64,000 nucleotides of DNA from Snodgrassella alvi (GCF_002777855.1 NZ_MEIK01000028.1:62001-126000), one strand, 5' to 3'; numbered from the stretch's first letter, positions 31,909 to 42,143 are shown. The notes: generated from the letters alone by a model not told the origin. Program-made: numbers and translations.

Positions 31909-32604
31909 TTACTGTACGTAGGTAGTGGTTTGTTGTGTAGTAGTGGTAGCTGTTTGTTGAACAGGGTTAACACGAATTTCTACACGGCGATTTTTGGCAC
32001 GGCCTTCCACTGTGGCATTGCTGGCAATTGGATTGGCAGAACCGTAGCCTACTGCGCTAATACGATTGCTGGCGACGCCACGGGCGCTCAGGAATGTGGA
32101 AACAGACTCAGCGCGACGTTGTGATAATGGCCTATTGATATTGTCATTACCGGTGCTGTCGGTATAACCAGCGATGGTGATATTGGTATCCACATATTTA
32201 GCCAGAATCTCAGCTACAGATGATAGGGAAGATGTGGCGGCGCTGCTTAATTCAGAGCTATTAGTTGCAAATGTGATGTTTTCTGGCATGGTGAGTTTAA
32301 TCTGGTCACCTTCGCGCTGTACTTCAACATTTGTATTAGCCAGTTTTTGACGCAATAGTTTTTCTTGGTAATCCATATAAGCACCGATGCCAGCACCGAT
32401 AGCACCACAGCCCAGAGCAGCATTACGTGCACCTCGGCTATTGTGGGTAATTGCACCAACGATTCCGCATACGGCAGCTCCACTTAGGCCGTAAACAGCG
32501 GTTTTGCTGGCATGGGTTTGGCCGGTACTAGGATCGGTAACACAGCCGGTCAAGGCTAAGGTAGTGGCGGCAGCGAGTGCAGCCAATGGTTTCATGATGG
32601 TCAT
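31909..32604 (-). CDS. OmpA-family outer-membrane lipoprotein (YiaD-like)
   Basis: A 231-residue lipoprotein. The signal peptide ends in LALTGC (lipid-modified Cys about residue 21). A Gly/Ala-rich glycine-zipper segment (about 38-80) with AYMDYQEKLLR follows, then a C-terminal OmpA peptidoglycan-binding domain (about 110-215) with TIAGYTDSTGNDNINRPLSQRRAESV and the RRVEIRV ending. The start at 32604 is chosen because GGAG lies eight bases upstream and a signal peptide follows at once; a longer frame to 32769 has no such support. It probably links the outer membrane to the cell wall. Confidence 0.9.
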   Translation of the reverse strand: MTIMKPLAALAAATTLALTGCVTDPSTGQTHASKTAVYGLSGAAVCGIVGAITHNSRGARNAALGCGAIGAGIGAYMDYQEKLLRQKLANTNVEVQREGDQIKLTMPENITFATNSSELSSAATSSLSSVAEILAKYVDTNITIAGYTDSTGNDNINRPLSQRRAESVSTFLSARGVASNRISAVGYGSANPIASNATVEGRAKNRRVEIRVNPVQQTATTTTQQTTTYVQ

Positions 32605-32812
32605 ACTTACTCCTTCTCTTAAAATTTGATTATGGTTTTCACATGTATGTTTTATGCTATCTATAGCAGAAAAGCAAGTGAGGGAGGGAGGAGGTGCGCA
32701 AACTGAAAATATTCTGTCCGGTTTGCATATCTGTAATTTATTTTGTAGCAATGCTGGTTTAAGCGACAAGTTTACTGCGCTATATTACAATTTAGTCTTA
32801 TTTAAACGTGTT

Positions 32813-32852
32813 TGAGGCTCGTTCGCCCTTGAAAACGGCCAGTTTAGCCTCA
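32813..32852 (+). promoter_or_regulatory. Stem-loop in the cysS leader region
   Basis: TGAGGCT (32813-32819) pairs with AGCCTCA (32846-32852) about 55 bases before the cysS start. Role unknown. The surrounding 300-base gap between the divergent lipoprotein and cysS genes should contain both promoters. Confidence 0.35.
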
Positions 32853-32905
32853 TTCAATTAAATTGCCTGTATTCAGGGCTACTATCAGTCACTTTGGAAC
32901 CAGAC

Positions 32906-34315
32906 ATGCTCAGCTTGTATAACACTTTAACTAGAAACAAACAGAAATTTACACCGATTAATCCACCACAGGTGCGTATGTATGTGTGTGGCATGACCGT
33001 TTATGATTATTGCCATCTGGGGCATGCACGGGTGATGATTGTGTTTGATATGGTGACGCGCTGGATACGTGAGCTGGGCTATGAGCTTGATTATGTGCGT
33101 AATATTACTGATATAGACGATAAGATTATTAATCGGGCAAATGAGCGCGGCATCAGTATTTCTGAGCTGACTGATTATTATATTCAGGCTATGCATGAGG
33201 ATGCGGCTGCTTTAGGTGTGCTGCCACCAAACCATGAGCCGAGAGCCACACAGTATATTGGACAGATGATTGCCATGATTGAAGAGATCATGGCAAATGG
33301 TAAAGCTTATTTGGCTGAGAATGGTGATGTATTTTATGCGGTACGTGAGTTTCCTGACTATGGCCAGCTGAGCGGTAAGAGTTTGGATGATTTGCGCGCT
33401 GGTGAACGAGTGGATGTGGATGGCTACAAGCGTGATCCCTTGGATTTTGTGTTGTGGAAAGCGGCCAAACCCCATGAACCGGCGTGGGACAGCCCGTGGG
33501 GACGTGGTCGGCCGGGCTGGCATATTGAGTGTTCGGCTATGAGCAAAGCTTTGTTGGGTGAGAATTTTGATATCCACGGTGGTGGAGCTGATTTGCAGTT
33601 TCCTCACCATGAAAATGAGATTGCTCAGAGCTGCGGTGCAGAAAAACAAGGTTGTTGCACGGAAAAAAATCACTTTGCTAGCCATGTAAAATATTGGCTA
33701 CATAATGGGTTTATTCGTGTGGATAATGAAAAAATGTCTAAATCCCTTGGAAATTTCTTCACTATCCGCGAAGTGTTGCAAAAATACGATGCAGAGGTAG
33801 TGCGTTTTTTTATTTTACGTGCCCATTATCGCAGTCCTTTAAATTATTCTGACGCCCATCTTGATGATGCCAGAGGCAGTTTGACTCGATTGTATACAGC
33901 ATTGAAAAACACAACAGCCGCAGATGTTGAAGTTAATGCGGATTTAAATGATTATACGCGCCGGTTCTATGCTGCAATGAATGATGATTTTGCTACAGTG
34001 GAAGCTGTTGCCGTTCTATTCGAACTGGCCAATGAAATTAATAAAACTCATGATGCGCAATTGGCAGGGTGCTTAAAAGGGCTGGGTGGTCTGCTGGGTT
34101 TGTTACAGCGTGATCCAGAGGCGTTTTTGCAGAATGAAGTGGGTGAAGGCGTACAAGGTCTTGATAATGCCACCATTGAAGCGATGATTGCTGCACGGCA
34201 GCAGGCGCGTGCAGAACGCAACTGGGCAGAATCAGACCGTATTCGCGATGAACTAACGGCTGCCGGCATTGTGTTGGAAGATGGTGCTAATGGTACAAGC
34301 TGGCGCCGTGCCTGA
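32906..34315 (+). CDS. cysS: Cysteinyl-tRNA synthetase
   Basis: Charges tRNA-Cys. The class I motifs are present: [16 protein letters not shown] (zinc Cys and HIGH-type signature, about 24-40) and KMSKSLGN (about 266-273). WHIECSAM and the HHENEIAQS motif supply the other zinc ligands. At 469 residues from this start it matches E. coli (461). The ATG at 32906 starts [10 protein letters not shown] as in homologues; a TTG at 32894 would add four residues. It is monocistronic. Confidence 0.97.
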   Translation: MLSLYNTLTRNKQKFTPINPPQVRMYVCGMTVYDYCHLGHARVMIVFDMVTRWIRELGYELDYVRNITDIDDKIINRANERGISISELTDYYIQAMHEDAAALGVLPPNHEPRATQYIGQMIAMIEEIMANGKAYLAENGDVFYAVREFPDYGQLSGKSLDDLRAGERVDVDGYKRDPLDFVLWKAAKPHEPAWDSPWGRGRPGWHIECSAMSKALLGENFDIHGGGADLQFPHHENEIAQSCGAEKQGCCTEKNHFASHVKYWLHNGFIRVDNEKMSKSLGNFFTIREVLQKYDAEVVRFFILRAHYRSPLNYSDAHLDDARGSLTRLYTALKNTTAADVEVNADLNDYTRRFYAAMNDDFATVEAVAVLFELANEINKTHDAQLAGCLKGLGGLLGLLQRDPEAFLQNEVGEGVQGLDNATIEAMIAARQQARAERNWAESDRIRDELTAAGIVLEDGANGTSWRRA

Positions 34316-34584
34316 TTTTTTCTTTATCTAAAACAGATATTAAAGAGACTATGGATCTATTCTGAATCAGGGGCTTGACAGCAGTATTATAATTTTAATG
34401 TATGGTATGTTTTGAATCTGGTAATACAGTGCATCTTTTTCACAGGACATCTGTGTAATATGGCTGTTCTGTGTGCTGATTTACTTGAAAATCTTACTCA
34501 TGCGAGTATAATCGCCCGATTCCAGACATCCGTTTCAAGAGGTACAGGCACATCCCCTGTGCCCGCTTAACTAAGGACGACACT

Positions 34585-34800
34585 ATGAATAACAGCATTC
34601 AACCTAACTACCACGACGTAACTGTGACTTGCTCCTGCGGTAATACTTTTGTAACTAAATCCGCAATGGAAAAAGATACTTTCAATATTGAAGTATGCTC
34701 TGCTTGTCATCCGTTCTATACCGGTAAACAGAAAATCGTTGACTCTACTGGTCGCGTGGACAAATTCAATCAGAAATACGGCAATATGTTCAAACGTTAA
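34585..34800 (+). CDS. rpmE: 50S ribosomal protein L31 (zinc type)
   Basis: A 71-residue ribosomal protein of the zinc-binding C+ type, with CSCGNTF (about 16-22) and [14 protein letters not shown] (about 36-50) giving four cysteines, and the ending [12 protein letters not shown]. The NYHDV start is like that of Neisseria L31. A TTGACA lies at about 34374. A strong terminator follows. Confidence 0.97.
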   Translation: MNNSIQPNYHDVTVTCSCGNTFVTKSAMEKDTFNIEVCSACHPFYTGKQKIVDSTGRVDKFNQKYGNMFKR

Positions 34801-34823
34801 TCTTGTTTGCAAGATATTGCACC

Positions 34824-34854
34824 AAAAAAGACTGCCATTATGGCAGTCTTTTTT
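34824..34854. terminator. Intrinsic terminator after rpmE
   Basis: GACTGCCA-TTA-TGGCAGTC flanked by A6 on the left and T6 on the right. It can serve rpmE and the convergent urea transporter gene. Confidence 0.93.
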
Positions 34855-34946
34855 AATGGGGATTTCATATGCCTTATTCAGGATCAATATAAGTAATATT
34901 CACCTTTTATGGTTTTATAAGTAATTTTTATATTTTCAGCTATTAA

Positions 34947-35909
34947 TCAGCGTTGATTTAGTGTCTGGTTAATCAGCAGCCATAACCAGCTGACCACTAC
35001 AAAAGGCATGGTCAGTACCGGAAGTGCATAGGGTTTCAGAAGAGTAGTAAGGGCAGACTGAGTAAATACGGTGAGAATTATAGCCAGTAAAATATATAAA
35101 TTGGTTTTGCTGTCTGGTGAATTGCTGAAGGTAATCAGTGTAATAGCAGTTAATACCGCATTGAATGAATAAAGCCCCAGTGTAATAAGCTCAAGTTGAC
35201 CTCCGTACATTAGGGCGATGCCGATGGCAAGGATTGAACCGGTTATGGCATATAGGGTGATTCGGAGGGAATTGACAGCCAGAGCGATCAAAAATGTTAT
35301 TCCCACCAGTGTACTGTTGAATAAAAATACTTCAGCAATGCCAAGAATGCTGCTTGGCAGCAGGTGCAACAGTGTAAAGCTGGTAATGTGTGCGGTAGCG
35401 GTATCTGCCTGTACTCGTGACAGCGCTGAAAAAGAAGGAATTGCCAACAGGAATATCCATGTAATCAGGATGAAGGGCATGGTCAGACAGGGTAAATACC
35501 ATTGCTGTAATATTGTGCTTAGGGCTTTGGTAATGAAGACCGAAAGTATGGATGCCAGTACAATAGTGCACCATAAATAGGGTGAGTTTTCACAAAAGGT
35601 AGCCAATGCAATGCCTGTCAGACAGGCATTAAAGCCATAGATTCCTTGCTGCCAAGCTTTTTCATTAAGCTGATACACATAGGCCATGATGTTGGCGCTG
35701 ATTACGGCCACTAAACTGGCTACTCCTATAATTGGTTTGCCCGTAAAGCATCCCCCCATCAGTACCCCTAGCAGAAAAATCAGTCCAGATAATGCATTGT
35801 TTTGGAGCATGACCTGACCGTAGCTGCGGAGAATCACATCAGTAAAGCGGACACAGTAGTTGTGGTTGCATAATTGATGCCATTGCGCTGCTACAGACAT
35901 TTTTTTCAT
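34947..35909 (-). CDS. Urea transporter
   Basis: Inner-membrane channel of the urea transporter (UT) family, 320 residues. The twofold internal repeat of the family is visible: QGIYGFNACLTGIAL (about 88-102) and LGLYSFNAVLTAITL (about 243-257), each after several hydrophobic helices, and the paired endings CLTMPFILITW and VLTMPFVVVSW. The N-terminal QVMLQNNALSGLIFLLG is also typical. No urease genes are in the window, so urea use or release is left open. The gene is monocistronic, convergent to rpmE. Confidence 0.9.
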   Translation of the reverse strand: MKKMSVAAQWHQLCNHNYCVRFTDVILRSYGQVMLQNNALSGLIFLLGVLMGGCFTGKPIIGVASLVAVISANIMAYVYQLNEKAWQQGIYGFNACLTGIALATFCENSPYLWCTIVLASILSVFITKALSTILQQWYLPCLTMPFILITWIFLLAIPSFSALSRVQADTATAHITSFTLLHLLPSSILGIAEVFLFNSTLVGITFLIALAVNSLRITLYAITGSILAIGIALMYGGQLELITLGLYSFNAVLTAITLITFSNSPDSKTNLYILLAIILTVFTQSALTTLLKPYALPVLTMPFVVVSWLWLLINQTLNQR

Positions 35910-37068
35910 CCGTTTTCTCCTTTATTAATATTTCAGCTCAGTAGGTTAGACTGCTTTTATACTGTTTCTGCGTAGGTAAATGTTCTGGTAATGTGGGATG
36001 GAAATAAATATACGATATTTAATGCTAGTTGGGCGGAAAATTTTATTTTTTATGAGCTTGAAATATTTGATGATGAAAATGTTCCTGCCAAATTGAGAGT
36101 ATGCTTTTTCAGTGCTGTTGTTTAACTTTAGTTCTTTATTGTTTAGTTTGTTTTTTATTTTTTCATGTTTATAAGGTTTTTATTTGGGCAGGTAAGTTGT
36201 GCTGAAACGTTTAAGAATCTGAAATTCAAAGCAAGTAAACATTGATTAGTTGGTAAGATCAAATACAGCTTAGGAACGTTGAAGTTTGTACTAAATTTGC
36301 ATTTTGAATAATTTTTGTAATATAAAAGAAGAAATAATTAAAATATTATTTTTAAATTTAATTAAATAGGGTAAATATGTGACTATTCTAAATCTGTATT
36401 TGGCCGTCAGGCTAGCAGTGAAACGGTACAATCAGAAAACAATTTTGCTCTGAGTAACGTGCAGGTTAATTAAATAAGCTAAACCGAGCGATATCTACTT
36501 TCTAAATTTGCTCCTAATACTGAATTGATTGATATTAATAAAGAAAGGGCTCTTTCAATTATAAGTATGTGATCAGTGAAATGAAAGGCAATCTGAATTT
36601 AACCAAAAGTAAAAAATGACGGCTGAAAATCCGAAGATTGTAGTGTTAGAACTGTCATCCCAGTTTTATTTTTCCATATAAATGTAGCGATGATTTTGTA
36701 TTCTGAAACTTTCAGCATTATGCTTGGTATTGAGGAAGGTTGATAATAATTGAAATGTGCTGAAATGAGCTTAAATCGTTCTCCGTGGTAGGGATGGGCT
36801 TTATTGTCGCTGTTTTGGGATAATTTTTAAAACGCGGTTTTATTTCATAATGCATGTATCAGTCAGCCCCAGGTTTTCTGCTTTGATTGTTATTGCAATG
36901 AATTATCCGTTTACTTGGTATCGGAAGAGTGTCTGTATATGCACAACTGTTGCCAGTAGTAGTTGTATCTATGTTATTGTTTAATACTGGCTCGTTTCTG
37001 ATTTTGTTTAGAAGAGTGGCTTCTAGCAATGGGAATTGAATGATAAAAATATTAAGAAGAAAGAATTT
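35910..37068. other. Long intergenic region with possible gene remnant
   Basis: 1.16 kb with no intact gene. Around 36390-36570 on the plus strand, short in-frame stretches read like protein (for example SSETVQSENNFALSNVQV, then LLSKFAPNTELIDINKERAL) but are broken by stops, suggesting a decayed gene. No recognisable manganese or pH-responsive yybP-ykoY leader could be found ahead of the TerC gene. Confidence 0.4.
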
Positions 37069-38049
37069 ATGCAGCCTCATTTGAATTCAGTGGGCACACC
37101 TTTATTTTATGGCGTATTTATCGTCATCATAATTGTAATGATAGCGATAGATATGCTCACGCTGAAAAAAGAAGGCGTACATCGCGTTAGCACTAAAGAA
37201 GCGCTGCTGTGGACATGCGTCTGGATTGCTGTTTCACTTGGTTTTGCTCTCTGGCTTTATTTTGAGCTGATGCATAATCCGGTGCTGGGCAGTGAGGTGG
37301 CTGCTGATTCGGTGATGGATTTTCTTACTGGCTATGTGTTGGAAAAATCGTTATCGGTGGACAATATTTTTGTCTTCGTGCTGATATTTAGTTATTTTAA
37401 GGTGCCGGCAGAGTATCAACACCGAGTGCTATTGTACGGAGTATTGGGGGCAATCGTCCTACGTGCTGTGATGGTGGCTTTGGGTGCAGTTCTGGTCAGC
37501 CGCTTTGAGTGGGTGCTGTATCTGTTTGGTATATTCCTGCTTTATAGCGGGATTAAGCTGATGCTGCCGGAAAAAGATGAGAATAAAAGTTTGGCTGATA
37601 ACCCACTGATAGGTTGGCTGCACCGCCATATGCGCGTCAGTGAGCAATTTAATCGTGAGAAATTTTTTACCATCGAAAACGGCCAGCGCATGGCCACGCC
37701 ATTATTGCTTACATTGGTAGTGATTGAATTGAGTGATGTGGTTTTTGCTGTAGACAGTATACCGGCTGTCTTTGCTGTTACCACTGACCCGTTTATTGTG
37801 TTTACTTCGAATATTTTCGCGGTGCTTGGTTTGCGTGCGATGTATTTTTTATTGGCCAATGTGGTTGAAAAATTTGTTTATCTCAAATATGGGTTGGCAG
37901 TGGTCCTGACTTTTATCGGTGCCAAAATGCTGGTGGCAAAATGGTGGCACATTCCTTCTTTTGCTTCACTGGCTGTAGTATTTACTGCTTTACTGCTGGC
38001 GATTCTAGCTTCATGGTGGAAAACCAGAAAGCAGCCGCATAATCTGTAG
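37069..38049 (+). CDS. TerC/Alx-family integral membrane protein
   Basis: A 326-residue membrane protein with about nine helices and the TerC signature SLSVDNIFVFVLIFSYF (about 93-109), repeated later as ELSDVVFAVDSIPAVFAV (about 223-240), where the paired acidic residues lie inside the membrane. Alx and related TerC proteins are implicated in manganese export and metalation of exported proteins. The start at 37069 follows AAGAAAG; a TTG at 37036 would add 11 residues. It is monocistronic. Confidence 0.9.
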   Translation: MQPHLNSVGTPLFYGVFIVIIIVMIAIDMLTLKKEGVHRVSTKEALLWTCVWIAVSLGFALWLYFELMHNPVLGSEVAADSVMDFLTGYVLEKSLSVDNIFVFVLIFSYFKVPAEYQHRVLLYGVLGAIVLRAVMVALGAVLVSRFEWVLYLFGIFLLYSGIKLMLPEKDENKSLADNPLIGWLHRHMRVSEQFNREKFFTIENGQRMATPLLLTLVVIELSDVVFAVDSIPAVFAVTTDPFIVFTSNIFAVLGLRAMYFLLANVVEKFVYLKYGLAVVLTFIGAKMLVAKWWHIPSFASLAVVFTALLLAILASWWKTRKQPHNL

Positions 38050-38071
38050 ACGACAAAGGAAGTTTTCACAA

Positions 38072-38127
38072 CAGCCCGCTTCAGCTTATTTTGATTGTTA
38101 ATACACACAATAATGGCTGGCGGGCTG
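38072..38127. terminator. Large hairpin between convergent terC and flavodoxin genes
   Basis: CAGCCCGC (38072-38079) pairs with GCGGGCTG (38120-38127), extended by CAGC/GCTG after a TT bulge. There is no T run; it probably insulates the convergent genes. Confidence 0.6.
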
Positions 38128-38163
38128 ATACTCTGTAAGTAAGCTTAAAACAGAATGAAATGC

Positions 38164-38715
38164 TTAGGCCAATTTGTCTACAAATTCACTTACTCGAGCT
38201 ACGTAGATTTTTACAGTTTCGATATCGCCAGCTGGAATCTCATCGACACTGGCATCGGCTGGTGTCTGAACCATTGCTCCGATGGAACCTCCGAGTACAT
38301 TTACATCATTGCGCGCTGCTTCTTTGGAGTTAGCCGGCAGTAGTCCGAGACTTACCCAGATACCGCCATGCTGTGCTGCCAGTGTCTGCATCCAGATTAG
38401 GGTTACTTGTTTGTCGCCACTAAAACTGGCACTGTTGGTGAAGCCGCCGAACACTTTATTTTGCCATGCACGCTCTGCCCACAGGCCGGATGTGGCGTCG
38501 GCTACTTTCTTAAACTGCCAAGGTACATTGCCCATATAAGTAGGTGCAGCAAAGATGATACCTTTGGCCTGATGCAACTGCTGCCACTGATCATCATCCA
38601 GCTCGCCATTGGCATCGATTTCTACCAGTACAGCATCAGTATCGGCTGCAGCTGCCTGAGCAATTTTAAGTGTATGGCCATAACCGGAAAATACCAAAAT
38701 AGCTAGTTTACTCAT
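38164..38715 (-). CDS. Flavodoxin-family protein (WrbA/NAD(P)H-quinone oxidoreductase-like)
   Basis: A 183-residue flavodoxin fold. The FMN phosphate loop is FSGYGHTLKIA (about 9-19), the second FMN loop APTYMGNVPWQFK (about 57-69), and the third region FTNSASFSGDKQ (about 92-103) corresponds to the TGS-type loop of WrbA-like enzymes. It probably reduces quinones by two electrons in the cytoplasm. Electron donor and substrate cannot be read. It stands alone. Confidence 0.85.
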   Translation of the reverse strand: MSKLAILVFSGYGHTLKIAQAAAADTDAVLVEIDANGELDDDQWQQLHQAKGIIFAAPTYMGNVPWQFKKVADATSGLWAERAWQNKVFGGFTNSASFSGDKQVTLIWMQTLAAQHGGIWVSLGLLPANSKEAARNDVNVLGGSIGAMVQTPADASVDEIPAGDIETVKIYVARVSEFVDKLA

Positions 38716-39188
38716 GTGTCTGTTCCTTATGATTGATTGCCAAAACAGCTTAAGCGGGTGGCGCTACTATCGCAAGTATGATTCAGGAAATAAAAATGAA
38801 GATTATTGCCTGACAGTAAACTATCAATGCTTGGATATAAAATTCTTTACAACCCGGTAATTGATCCAGAAACGACCCTTTGCAGACTCAGATGAAAGAC
38901 TATATTGCACAGTTTAGTTGCATACTTGATAACGCAGTAAATAATTGTTAAACTGAATTAAATACATAATCATGTCTGAAACGTTTCAGGTATGGAAAGA
39001 AAACCTCGCCTGATCTCATCTGAAATATTGGTGTACAGAAGCGCGGTAGCATTCACATCAGGCACACAACCATTTCCAGATAGTTAAACACAAAAGATTG
39101 TCTCAAAACCTGCCCGAACTGCAGCCATTCATTTGTATGCTTAAGGGCAGCAAACGTGGTGTAACTTTTATAAATGAAAGGTAAATAT
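38716..39188. promoter_or_regulatory. Intergenic region upstream of the semialdehyde dehydrogenase gene
   Basis: 473 bases between divergent genes. It contains the 14-base perfect palindrome at 38976-38989 and an AAAGG ribosome site just before 39189. No other structure is clear. Confidence 0.4.
38976..38989. promoter_or_regulatory. LacI-type operator candidate
   Basis: CTGAAACGTTTCAG is a perfect palindrome with the central CG typical of LacI/GalR-family operators. It lies about 200 bases upstream of the dehydrogenase gene. No LacI-type regulator is encoded in the window. Confidence 0.4.
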
Positions 39189-40580
39189 ATGGCGTACGCA
39201 AGTACCAATCCCTACACCGAGCAACAGGTAAAAGCATTTTCTGATACCACCGATGTTGAACTGGAAACTGCTTTGAATCATGCAGATGCTGCTTTTAAAC
39301 AGTGGAAAAACACTACGTTTGCCCAGCGTGCGCGTGTTTTACAAAATGCTGCTGATATTCTTCGAGCCAATATTGATGAATATGCCCAGTTACTGACACT
39401 GGAAATGGGTAAACTGTTTCGCGAAGCCAAAGCTGAAACCGAGCTTTCTGCGCAGATTTTTGAGTATTATGCTGTTCATGCTGAGCGTCAGCTTCAGCCG
39501 GAAGTGTTGCCAGTTACTTCCAATAAGGGCAACCGTGCTCGCATTGAGTTTGCTCCACAAGGTATTATTTTGGCAGTTGAGCCGTGGAACTTCCCATATT
39601 ATCAGATTGCCCGTATTGCAGCCCCGCAGCTTGCTGCCGGTAATGTGGTTGTGCTGAAACATGCGTCCAATGTGCCGCAATGTGCCGCCAAAATGGCTGC
39701 CATGCTGCTACAAGCTGGTTTACTGGATGGTGCGTTTCAGAACCTGTACCCAACGCATGCACAACTGGCAAAAATCATTGCTGACCCGCGCGTGCGCGGT
39801 GTAGCCTTAACCGGTTCAGAAGGTGCTGGTGCTATTGTGGCTGCACAGGCTGGAGCAGCATTAAAAAAATGTACTCTTGAGCTTGGTGGCGCCGATGCAT
39901 TTATCGTTCTGAATGATGCTGATATCGAAAAAGCAGCCAAATGGGCTGTATTTGGCCGTCACTGGAATGCAGGGCAGGTGTGTGTGAGTGCCAAACGCAT
40001 TATTGTAGAAGAAGGTGTTTACGATCGTTTCCTGAATCTGTACCGCGAAGGAGTGCGTCAGCTGCGCATGGGTGACCCGATGGATGCCGCTACCACACTG
40101 GCACCACTATCTTCTCGTTCTGCGGTGACTGGTTTGCAACAACAATTGGATGAAGCGGTAAAACTGGGCGCTCATGCTGAAGAAATTGCATTGGATATGC
40201 CGGCTCAGGGATGTTTTTTCCGACCGGTTATCCTGACCAATATTCAGCCGGATAATCCGGCACGTCACTGGGAATTTTTTGGTCCGGTTTCTTCTATCTA
40301 CCGCGCCAAAGATGCAGCTCATGCCATTGAAATTGCCAACGATACCCCATATGGCTTAGGTGGTTCTATCTTTACGTCTGATGAAGAACGCGGTGCCAAA
40401 CTGGCTCAGCAGATTGATACGGGTATGGTCTTTATTAATCATCCCACCATGGTTAAAGCTGATTTGCCATTTGGAGGCGTGAAACGCTCCGGTTTCGGAC
40501 GCGAATTGCTTGATTTAGGCTTAAAAGAATTCGTGAATGCTAAACTGGTAAGTATTGCAGACATCGACGCTGAATTCTAA
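39189..40580 (+). CDS. NAD(P)-dependent succinate-semialdehyde dehydrogenase family enzyme
   Basis: A 463-residue aldehyde dehydrogenase. EPWNFPYYQI (about 131-140) and LKHASNVP line the cofactor pocket, Glu231 in LELGG is the general base, and Cys265 in GQVCVSAKR is the nucleophile. The FGGVKRSGFGRELLDLGLKEF ending is typical of the short succinate-semialdehyde dehydrogenase group. It would feed succinate into the TCA cycle from GABA or related compounds, but exact substrate is inferred. AAAGGT favours the start at 39189 over an ATG 15 bases earlier. Confidence 0.88.
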   Translation: MAYASTNPYTEQQVKAFSDTTDVELETALNHADAAFKQWKNTTFAQRARVLQNAADILRANIDEYAQLLTLEMGKLFREAKAETELSAQIFEYYAVHAERQLQPEVLPVTSNKGNRARIEFAPQGIILAVEPWNFPYYQIARIAAPQLAAGNVVVLKHASNVPQCAAKMAAMLLQAGLLDGAFQNLYPTHAQLAKIIADPRVRGVALTGSEGAGAIVAAQAGAALKKCTLELGGADAFIVLNDADIEKAAKWAVFGRHWNAGQVCVSAKRIIVEEGVYDRFLNLYREGVRQLRMGDPMDAATTLAPLSSRSAVTGLQQQLDEAVKLGAHAEEIALDMPAQGCFFRPVILTNIQPDNPARHWEFFGPVSSIYRAKDAAHAIEIANDTPYGLGGSIFTSDEERGAKLAQQIDTGMVFINHPTMVKADLPFGGVKRSGFGRELLDLGLKEFVNAKLVSIADIDAEF

Positions 40581-40595
40581 ATTTGTTTGAAAACT

Positions 40596-40631
40596 AACGG
40601 GGCTACTGGACAAAAAGCAGCTCCGTTTTTT
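40596..40631 (+). terminator. Intrinsic terminator after the dehydrogenase gene
   Basis: AACGGGGCT pairs with AGCTCCGTT (nine pairs with one G-T) and is followed by a T run. Confidence 0.85.
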
Positions 40632-40886
40632 ATTTTAAGATAATTTTTTTCATTAATATTTTGACTGAATAACGTTTGGCCAACAGCCATCCAAACAGAA
40701 GTGTTTAAAAGATGAGACAGATAAATTACTGAAATGTAATATAAATGTAGCATTGTGGTAAAAGTCAGCCAACTTATCCTGCACCAATCATTTTTCAGCT
40801 AAAGTAGTTTAATCAACTTCATGTGTACCATCATGTTGATAATAATTAGCTTTTTAAAGCGTGCCAGCAAATAGACAGGAGGCAGT

Positions 40887-41675
40887 ATGCTAACCATAAT
40901 CGCCGCACCGACCACTCAGGACTTTGCTAATCCGCGCCTGAGCGACACTTATAGCCAGCCGCAATTTCTGACACAGAGTGAACAGCTGGTACAGATTTGC
41001 CGCAAACTTAGCCTCAAACAATTAGAAGAAATTATGCACATTAGCCCGCATCTGGCTGAAGTGAATCAGCAACGCTTTCGCGATTGGAAGCCGCCATTTA
41101 CCCTCGATAATGCTTTACAGGCTATCTTTGCCTATGGTGGTGATATTTACAATAGCATGCGCGTCAGTGAATTATCATTGCACGAACTGGACTACATGCA
41201 GAAAAGAGTATCCATTCTTTCTGGCCTTTATGGTTTACTGCGGCCATTGGATTTAATCCAACCGTATCGTCTGAGTATGAATGTGCGACTGGAAAATCCA
41301 AAGGGAATCAATTTGTATCATTTCTGGCATGACATTCTTACCAACCATCTGAATCAGATTGAAACCGATACCATCATCGACTTAGCCTTTGACAATTATT
41401 TCAAAGTAATTGATAGCGATAAACTGAAAGCCAAAGTAATTAAACCTGTATTTCTTGATGAAAAAGCCGGTAAATACATGAATGTCAACGCCTATGATAA
41501 AGAAGCGATGGGTTTGATGACTCGCTTCATTGTGCGAAACAAACTTGAGTCGTCTAAAATGCTGCATGAATTCAGCGACCATGGTTACCAGTATTGCGCA
41601 AAAGAATCGAATGAACATGAGCTGGTGTTTAAACGTTCTGAAAAAACGGCGCAGCAGTATCAAAATCGAAATTAA
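40887..41675 (+). CDS. yaaA: YaaA family peroxide-stress protein
   Basis: A 262-residue protein of the YaaA/DUF328 family, which in E. coli lowers free iron during peroxide stress and binds DNA. Family features: MLTIIAAPTTQDF at the start (usually SPAK-x-LDF), FAYGGDIYNSM, the central ILSGLYGLLRPLDLIQPYRLSM-like core (about 110-131) and NVNAYDKEAMGLMTRFI. AGGAGGC lies just upstream of the start. The 306-base gap before it includes the dehydrogenase terminator and should hold the promoter. Confidence 0.93.
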   Translation: MLTIIAAPTTQDFANPRLSDTYSQPQFLTQSEQLVQICRKLSLKQLEEIMHISPHLAEVNQQRFRDWKPPFTLDNALQAIFAYGGDIYNSMRVSELSLHELDYMQKRVSILSGLYGLLRPLDLIQPYRLSMNVRLENPKGINLYHFWHDILTNHLNQIETDTIIDLAFDNYFKVIDSDKLKAKVIKPVFLDEKAGKYMNVNAYDKEAMGLMTRFIVRNKLESSKMLHEFSDHGYQYCAKESNEHELVFKRSEKTAQQYQNRN

Positions 41676-41788
41676 TTTCAGCATCTGGATACTAACGGCT
41701 GAAAAAGCGCGTAAGTTACACATAAAAATGTGGTGCTTGCAGTAGATTTCGGTACAATCCCCGCTTTAAACCATATAGAGATCTGACC

Positions 41789-42124
41789 ATGTCTGAAACA
41801 ACGCCGATTTGCCCGCAATGCGCTAGTGAACAAAATTACTTTGATGGCACATTTACTGTTTGCCTCGAATGCGGGCATGAATGGGATGCTAATAGTACAC
41901 CAGCCACACAGGAGCTGGATGTCAAAGACAGTAATGGCAATCCGTTAGCCAACGGTGATGATGTGATTCTGATTAAAGACCTCAAGCTCAAAGGTAGCAG
42001 CACCGTATTGAAAAAAGGTGCCAAAGCCAAAGGAATCCGTCTGGTTGAGGGTGACCACGAGATAGACTGTAAAGTAGATGGTATGAAAATTATGCTAAAA
42101 GCATGCTTTGTTAAAAAAGCCTGA
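41789..42124 (+). CDS. yjdM: YjdM (PhnA-type) zinc-ribbon protein
   Basis: A 111-residue protein with an N-terminal zinc ribbon, [25 protein letters not shown] (four Cys, about 9-32), followed by the conserved [25 protein letters not shown] region and the [17 protein letters not shown] end. It is nearly identical in layout to E. coli YjdM (formerly PhnA, 111 residues). Despite the old name it is not the phosphonoacetate hydrolase, and its function is not settled. A terminator follows. Confidence 0.93.
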   Translation: MSETTPICPQCASEQNYFDGTFTVCLECGHEWDANSTPATQELDVKDSNGNPLANGDDVILIKDLKLKGSSTVLKKGAKAKGIRLVEGDHEIDCKVDGMKIMLKACFVKKA

Positions 42125-42143
42125 TACTCTGAACGATAGAAAT

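Noticed and set aside
32605-32769. Longer start for the OmpA-like lipoprotein (to 32769)
   Set aside because: The extra 55 residues precede a clear signal peptide that has its own GGAG ribosome site.
36700-37068. Possible yybP-ykoY manganese or pH-responsive leader ahead of the TerC gene
   Set aside because: The conserved loop sequences of that riboswitch could not be found in the leader on the plus strand.
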